Below, one piece after another: positions 15,362 through 18,098 of a DNA stretch of 18,098 nucleotides (position 1 is the first letter of the stretch; each line of letters begins with the position of its first letter). The notes beneath the pieces are model-generated. The model did not search any database and was not told where the DNA came from. It saw only the letters and a list, made by a program, of their open reading frames with translations. The stretch spans positions 1 through 18,098 of the forward strand of contig QFNI01000067.1 in assembly GCA_003240775.1 (NCBI GenBank), in the 5' to 3' direction. Made by a program: the position numbers and the translations under genes. The stretch comes from Mesorhizobium amorphae (GTDB taxonomy: Bacteria > Pseudomonadota > Alphaproteobacteria > Rhizobiales > Rhizobiaceae).

Positions 15362-15967
15362 TTGCAACCGGCTCTCGCCGTCACCCGTCTGATCGACGGG
15401 CTCAATCGTCGCGTCGCGATCGTCGCCGTCGTCATGGTGCTGCTGTCTTCGATGGTCAGCGCCTTCAACGCGCTGTTCCGCTATTCGACGGACTTCCTCC
15501 TGCGCCTCGACCGCGACATGGGCACGACCCTGTTCACCGGCATGCTCGATCTCTACCGCAACAATTCGAACACCCTGTCCGAATCTCAGTGGTACATGTT
15601 CGCGGCCATGGTGATGCTGGGCGGCGCGTGGACGCTCAAGGTCAACGAGCATGTGCGCGTCGACCTGCTCTACGGCTCCGTCAGCGAGCGCACCCGCACC
15701 TGGATCGACCTGCTCGGCGGGCTCTTCTTCCTTCTGCCGATGTGCATCCTGATGGTCTGGTTCACCTGGCCCTGGTTCTACCACGCCTGGGTCACCAACG
15801 AGCAGTCGCTCAATGCGGGCGGCCTCGTGCGCTGGCCGGTATTCCTGATGATCCCGGTGGGCTTTTTCCTGATGGGCCTCCAGGGCGTGTCCGAGATCAT
15901 CAAGTGCGTGCTTGCGCTCACGCACGGCTATGTGCGTGAATTCGCCTACGAGAAGCCCCTGCAATGA
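15362..15967 (+). CDS. TRAP transporter small permease subunit (DctQ type)
   Basis: A 201-residue inner-membrane protein, the small membrane subunit of a tripartite ATP-independent periplasmic transporter, which imports organic acids or related solutes with a sodium or proton gradient. Four hydrophobic segments are visible: VAIVAVVMVLLSSMVSAFNAL, WYMFAAMVMLGGAWTL, IDLLGGLFFLLPMCILMVWF and FLMIPVGFFLMGLQGVSEII. The conserved LKVNEHVRVDLLY follows the second. SESQWYMF and its surroundings resemble the group annotated for mannitol/chloroaromatic-type substrates, but the substrate is unknown. I chose TTG at 15362 because GGGAGGAG lies just before it; the in-frame GTG at 15323 adds 13 residues. 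The stop overlaps the next start by four bases (ATGA). Confidence 0.88.
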   Translation: MQPALAVTRLIDGLNRRVAIVAVVMVLLSSMVSAFNALFRYSTDFLLRLDRDMGTTLFTGMLDLYRNNSNTLSESQWYMFAAMVMLGGAWTLKVNEHVRVDLLYGSVSERTRTWIDLLGGLFFLLPMCILMVWFTWPWFYHAWVTNEQSLNAGGLVRWPVFLMIPVGFFLMGLQGVSEIIKCVLALTHGYVREFAYEKPLQ

Positions 15968-17478
15968 TGGCCTTCATCACCGAGAACATGGCCCCGCTGA
16001 TGTTTGCGGGGCTGATCATCTTCATGGTGATCGGCTATCCCGCGGCTTTCAGCTTGGCGGCAGTCGGCCTCTTCTTCGGCTTCGCGGCGATCGAGCTTGG
16101 CCTGATCGCGCCCAACTTCATGGGCAACCTCACCTATCAGCTCTTTTCCGTTCTTTCGAACGAGCTTCTCCTCGCCATCCCCTTCTTCACCTTCATGGGG
16201 GTGATCCTCGAGAAATCGGGCCTGGCGGAAGACCTGCTCGAAGGCTTCGGCCAGCTGTTTGCCGGCGTGCGCGGCGGCCTTTCCTATGCGGTGATCCTGG
16301 TGGGCGCGGTTCTCGGCGCCATCACCGGCACGGTGGCGGCCTCCGTGATCGCTATGGGCCTGATCTCGCTGCCCGTGATGATGCGCTACGGCTACAACCC
16401 GCGCCACGCCACGGGCGTGATCGCGGCATCCGGCACCATCACCCAGCTGATCCCGCCCTCGCTCGTGCTGATCGTGCTGGCCGACCAGCTCCAGCGCTCG
16501 CCCGGCGACATGTATATCGGCGCGACGGGCGCTTCGATCGTCCAGGTCTTGCTCTTCATGGGCTGGGTGTTCATTCTCTCGATCATCCGCCCGCAGGATG
16601 TACCGGCCCTGCCGCCCGAGGCGCGCACGCTGCGCGGCTGGCCGCTTCTCGTCAAATGCGCGCGGGGCATGATCCCCTCGCTGGCGCTGATCTTCATTGT
16701 CCTCGGCACGATCTTCCTCGGCCTCGCAACCCCCACCGAGGCGGGCGCGATGGGCGTGGTCGGCGCGATGCTGCTCGCCTGGTTCAACAACCGCCTCACT
16801 TGGAAGCTCGTCTATTCAGGCATGGACTCCACCATGCGGCTGACGGCGATGGTGGTCTGGATTCTGCTCGGTGCGCGCGTCTTCTCGCTGGTGTTCCAGG
16901 GCGTGGGCGGCGGTCACTGGCTCGAAGAGATGCTGACAGGCCTGCCCGGCGGCGTGGTCGGCTTCCTGATCTTCGTCAACATCTTCATCTTCCTGCTCGC
17001 ATTCTTCCTCGACTTCTTCGAGATCGCCTTCATCGTGGTGCCGCTGCTGGCCCCGGTCGCGGAAGCGCTCGGCATCAACCTGATCTGGTTCGGCGTGATG
17101 ATCTGCGCGAACATGCAGACCTCGTTCATGCACCCGCCCTTCGGCTTCGCGCTGTTCTACCTGCGCGGCATCGTTCCCCGATCCCAGATCGCCACCAAGG
17201 ACATCTATCTCGGTGCGATCCCGTGGCTTTGCCTCCAGCTCGTTCTGGTTGGCCTCCTGATCGCGTTCCCCGAGATGGTCACCTTCTTCCTGGAGGAAGC
17301 GCGCGACATTGATCTGAACCAGATCCAGATCGAGATTCCTTCGGGCGGCGAGGATGGTTCTTCTCTCGGCGCACCCCCAAGCTTCGACCTCGGCGCCCCG
17401 CCCGCCTTCGACGGTGCTCCGGCCCCCGCCGCTCCCGCCCCGGCCCCCGACCTCTCGGCTCCGCCCTCGTTCAATTGA
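15964..17478 (+). CDS. TRAP transporter large permease subunit (DctM type)
   Basis: A 504-residue inner-membrane protein, the transporting subunit of the TRAP system. Family marks are IPFFTFMGVILEKSGLAEDLLEGF, AVLGAITGTVAASVIAMGLISLP, SGTITQLIPPSLVLIVLADQ, and FLGLATPTEAGAMGVVGA, then a long run of helices to FPEMVTFFLE. The usual protein ends about there. This one carries ~60 extra residues: IDLNQIQIEIPSGG then an Ala/Pro-rich tail with three copies of APP[SA]F[DN]. The ATG at 15964 overlaps the small-subunit stop; a second ATG follows directly. No solute-binding protein (DctP) gene is adjacent on either side, so the substrate is unknown. Confidence 0.93.
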   Translation: MMAFITENMAPLMFAGLIIFMVIGYPAAFSLAAVGLFFGFAAIELGLIAPNFMGNLTYQLFSVLSNELLLAIPFFTFMGVILEKSGLAEDLLEGFGQLFAGVRGGLSYAVILVGAVLGAITGTVAASVIAMGLISLPVMMRYGYNPRHATGVIAASGTITQLIPPSLVLIVLADQLQRSPGDMYIGATGASIVQVLLFMGWVFILSIIRPQDVPALPPEARTLRGWPLLVKCARGMIPSLALIFIVLGTIFLGLATPTEAGAMGVVGAMLLAWFNNRLTWKLVYSGMDSTMRLTAMVVWILLGARVFSLVFQGVGGGHWLEEMLTGLPGGVVGFLIFVNIFIFLLAFFLDFFEIAFIVVPLLAPVAEALGINLIWFGVMICANMQTSFMHPPFGFALFYLRGIVPRSQIATKDIYLGAIPWLCLQLVLVGLLIAFPEMVTFFLEEARDIDLNQIQIEIPSGGEDGSSLGAPPSFDLGAPPAFDGAPAPAAPAPAPDLSAPPSFN

Positions 17479-17567
17479 ACGCGGGCGGCGCAACAGCAGC
17501 ATGAGGCTGTGCGAAACCCTCGACGAGCGCGCTACGTAAGCGTGCCTGCCCCGCTGTGGCTCGTCCC

Positions 17568-17607
17568 CGTCATGGCATGGATTCTCGGGTCAAGCCCGAG
17601 AATGACG
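17568..17607 (+). repeat. Palindromic repeat unit, copy 1
   Basis: A 40-base unit. Inside it ATTCTCGGG (17581-17589) pairs with CCCGAGAAT (17595-17603) around a TCAAG loop, giving a perfect nine-base stem. The unit is 39 of 40 identical to the reverse complement of copy 2. The sequence resembles a palindromic intergenic repeat I recall as common in Hyphomicrobiales genomes. Confidence 0.85.
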
Positions 17608-17661
17608 ACGGGAAAGGGAGATAGCTAGCCTGGTGGGTCATCGTCATGGCCAACCTCGCTT

Positions 17662-17701
17662 CGTCATTCTCGGGCTTGACCCGAGAATCCATGCCGTGAC
17701 G
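17662..17701 (-). repeat. Palindromic repeat unit, copy 2, inverted
   Basis: The reverse-oriented partner of the unit at 17568-17607, separated by 54 bases. ATTCTCGGG (17666-17674) pairs with CCCGAGAAT (17680-17688). Transcribed RNA could fold as two short hairpins or one 40-base stem, which could end or protect the TRAP transcript. Confidence 0.85.
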
Positions 17702-17780
17702 AAGACGAAAGGAAAAGGCACAGAACTGGCACTGCGGCGAGAGACACGTGCCCCTTCCTCCACCGCTCCGCGCGCCTTTC

Positions 17781-17815
17781 GTCCTGAGGCGCCCGCAGCA
17801 TGCGGGCCTCGAAAA
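17781..17815. repeat. Second palindromic repeat family
   Basis: GCCCGCA (17791-17797) and TGCGGGC (17801-17807) form a seven-base stem around a three-base loop. The flanks GTCCTGAGG and CCTCGAA partly pair. The GTCCTGAGG...CCTCGAA frame recalls another palindromic intergenic repeat that I associate with rhizobial genomes; this copy looks degenerate. Confidence 0.6.
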
Positions 17816-17912
17816 GCGCAGTGTCAGAGGTGCGGATGGAAGCAGCGCTTTAAGGGAATGTGTCAGCCAGACAGCAAGAGTCGGGCGTGTCGACGAAAAC
17901 TGCGCCCCAAAA

Positions 17913-17941
17913 GGAAAAGCCCCGGACGATGCCGGGGCTTT
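17913..17941 (-). terminator. Rho-independent terminator, probably two-way
   Basis: AAAGCCCCGG (17916-17925) pairs with CCGGGGCTTT (17932-17941) around a six-base loop. Read on the minus strand the stem runs into TTTTCCTTTT, and it begins 22 bases after the stop of the minus-strand gene at the right edge. On the plus strand it ends in only TTT, so it is weaker in that direction. Confidence 0.85.
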
Positions 17942-17962
17942 CCTGCTTGAAACTGACTGCGC

Positions 17963-18098
17963 CTATAGTTTGCCGCCGCGCTGCTGCAGCATCATGAAGG
18001 TGTCGTAGTTGTACTCGGCCACCTGGGCCCAGGTGAGGACGCGGGTCGAGGGGGAATCGGTGACCGTCAGCTGACAGGGGGCCGAGAGCGGTAAGAGA
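17963..18098 (-). CDS. C-terminal end of an unrecognised protein, rest outside window
   Basis: On the minus strand an open frame enters from the right edge and stops at TAG (17965-17963), giving 44 residues. It contains APCQLTVTDSPSTRVLTWAQ, then VAEYNYDTFMMLQQRGGKL at the end. It is taken as real because the frame stays open to the edge, the composition is protein-like, and a strong terminator lies 22 bases after the stop on the same strand. I do not recognise the family and give no function. Confidence 0.65.
   Translation of the reverse strand, partial: LLPLSAPCQLTVTDSPSTRVLTWAQVAEYNYDTFMMLQQRGGKL

Larger units (their letters stand above)
17479..17962. other. 484-base gene-free region with palindromic repeats
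   Basis: I find no credible gene here. The open frames that cross it depend on the palindromic units, whose translation (LGLDPRIH-like) recurs as false open frames in rhizobial-type genomes. The region holds the inverted pair at 17568-17701, a second palindromic repeat at 17781-17815 and a terminator at 17913-17941. The stretch 17702-17780 and 17816-17912 shows nothing I can name. Confidence 0.7.

Noticed and set aside
17568..17701. CRISPR-like array
   Set aside because: There are only two units, in opposite orientation, each an internal palindrome; no regular spacers and no cas genes.
17633..17950. Possible 105-residue plus-strand protein
   Set aside because: Its N-terminal part is the translation of the palindromic repeat (LGLDPRIH), a known kind of false open frame, and the remainder is basic and crosses the terminator stem.

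Overview
The window reads as a chromosomal segment of a GC-rich alphaproteobacterium, most likely of the order Hyphomicrobiales (Rhizobiales). The grounds are the three-subunit pntAA/pntAB/pntB transhydrogenase with an aa3-oxidase subunit IV-like gene in front of it, the DUF992, DUF3096, ABATE/CGNR and FeeM-like families, a fused indolepyruvate oxidoreductase, and two palindromic intergenic repeats of a kind I associate with rhizobial genomes. No genus can be named from the sequence alone. No phage, plasmid, transposase, CRISPR array, tRNA or rRNA was seen. Coding density is high, and most genes run on the minus strand.

Layout. Positions 1-1981 (+): the end of an exported DUF992 protein, a terminator hairpin, and an MFS exporter whose ribosome-binding site lies in the 3' arm of that hairpin. 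Positions 1997-5795 (-): a tight operon of a COX IV-like membrane peptide, pntAA, pntAB, an unrecognised exported protein, and pntB. The exported protein sits between two parts of one enzyme complex and is the most unusual feature of the operon. Positions 6006-9465 (-): a DUF3096 membrane peptide, a FeeM-like N-acyl amino acid synthase candidate, and a membrane-bound PAS-GGDEF-EAL protein, suggesting a signalling patch. An elaborate inverted-repeat region lies before the FeeM-like gene. Positions 9550-13032 (-): a very long fused indolepyruvate:ferredoxin oxidoreductase. Positions 13251-14292 (-): a CGNR zinc-finger (ABATE) regulator overlapping a small lipoprotein gene.

Positions 14361-17478 (+): a divergent lone LivH-type ABC permease, then TRAP small and large permease genes that overlap by four bases. 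The large permease carries an unusual Ala/Pro tail. No solute-binding protein for either transporter lies in the window. Positions 17479-17962 contain no gene I can support. They hold an inverted pair of 40-bp palindromic units (39 of 40 bases identical), a second palindromic repeat of another family, and a terminator. The C-terminal end of a minus-strand gene closes the window.

Functionally the window is mostly housekeeping: NADPH/proton-motive-force coupling, aromatic 2-oxoacid oxidation, and organic solute transport. The points most worth following up are the exported protein embedded in the pnt operon, the FeeM-like synthase with its operator-like upstream region, and the terminator/ribosome-binding-site overlap before the MFS gene. 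None of these is proven here to be a new system.
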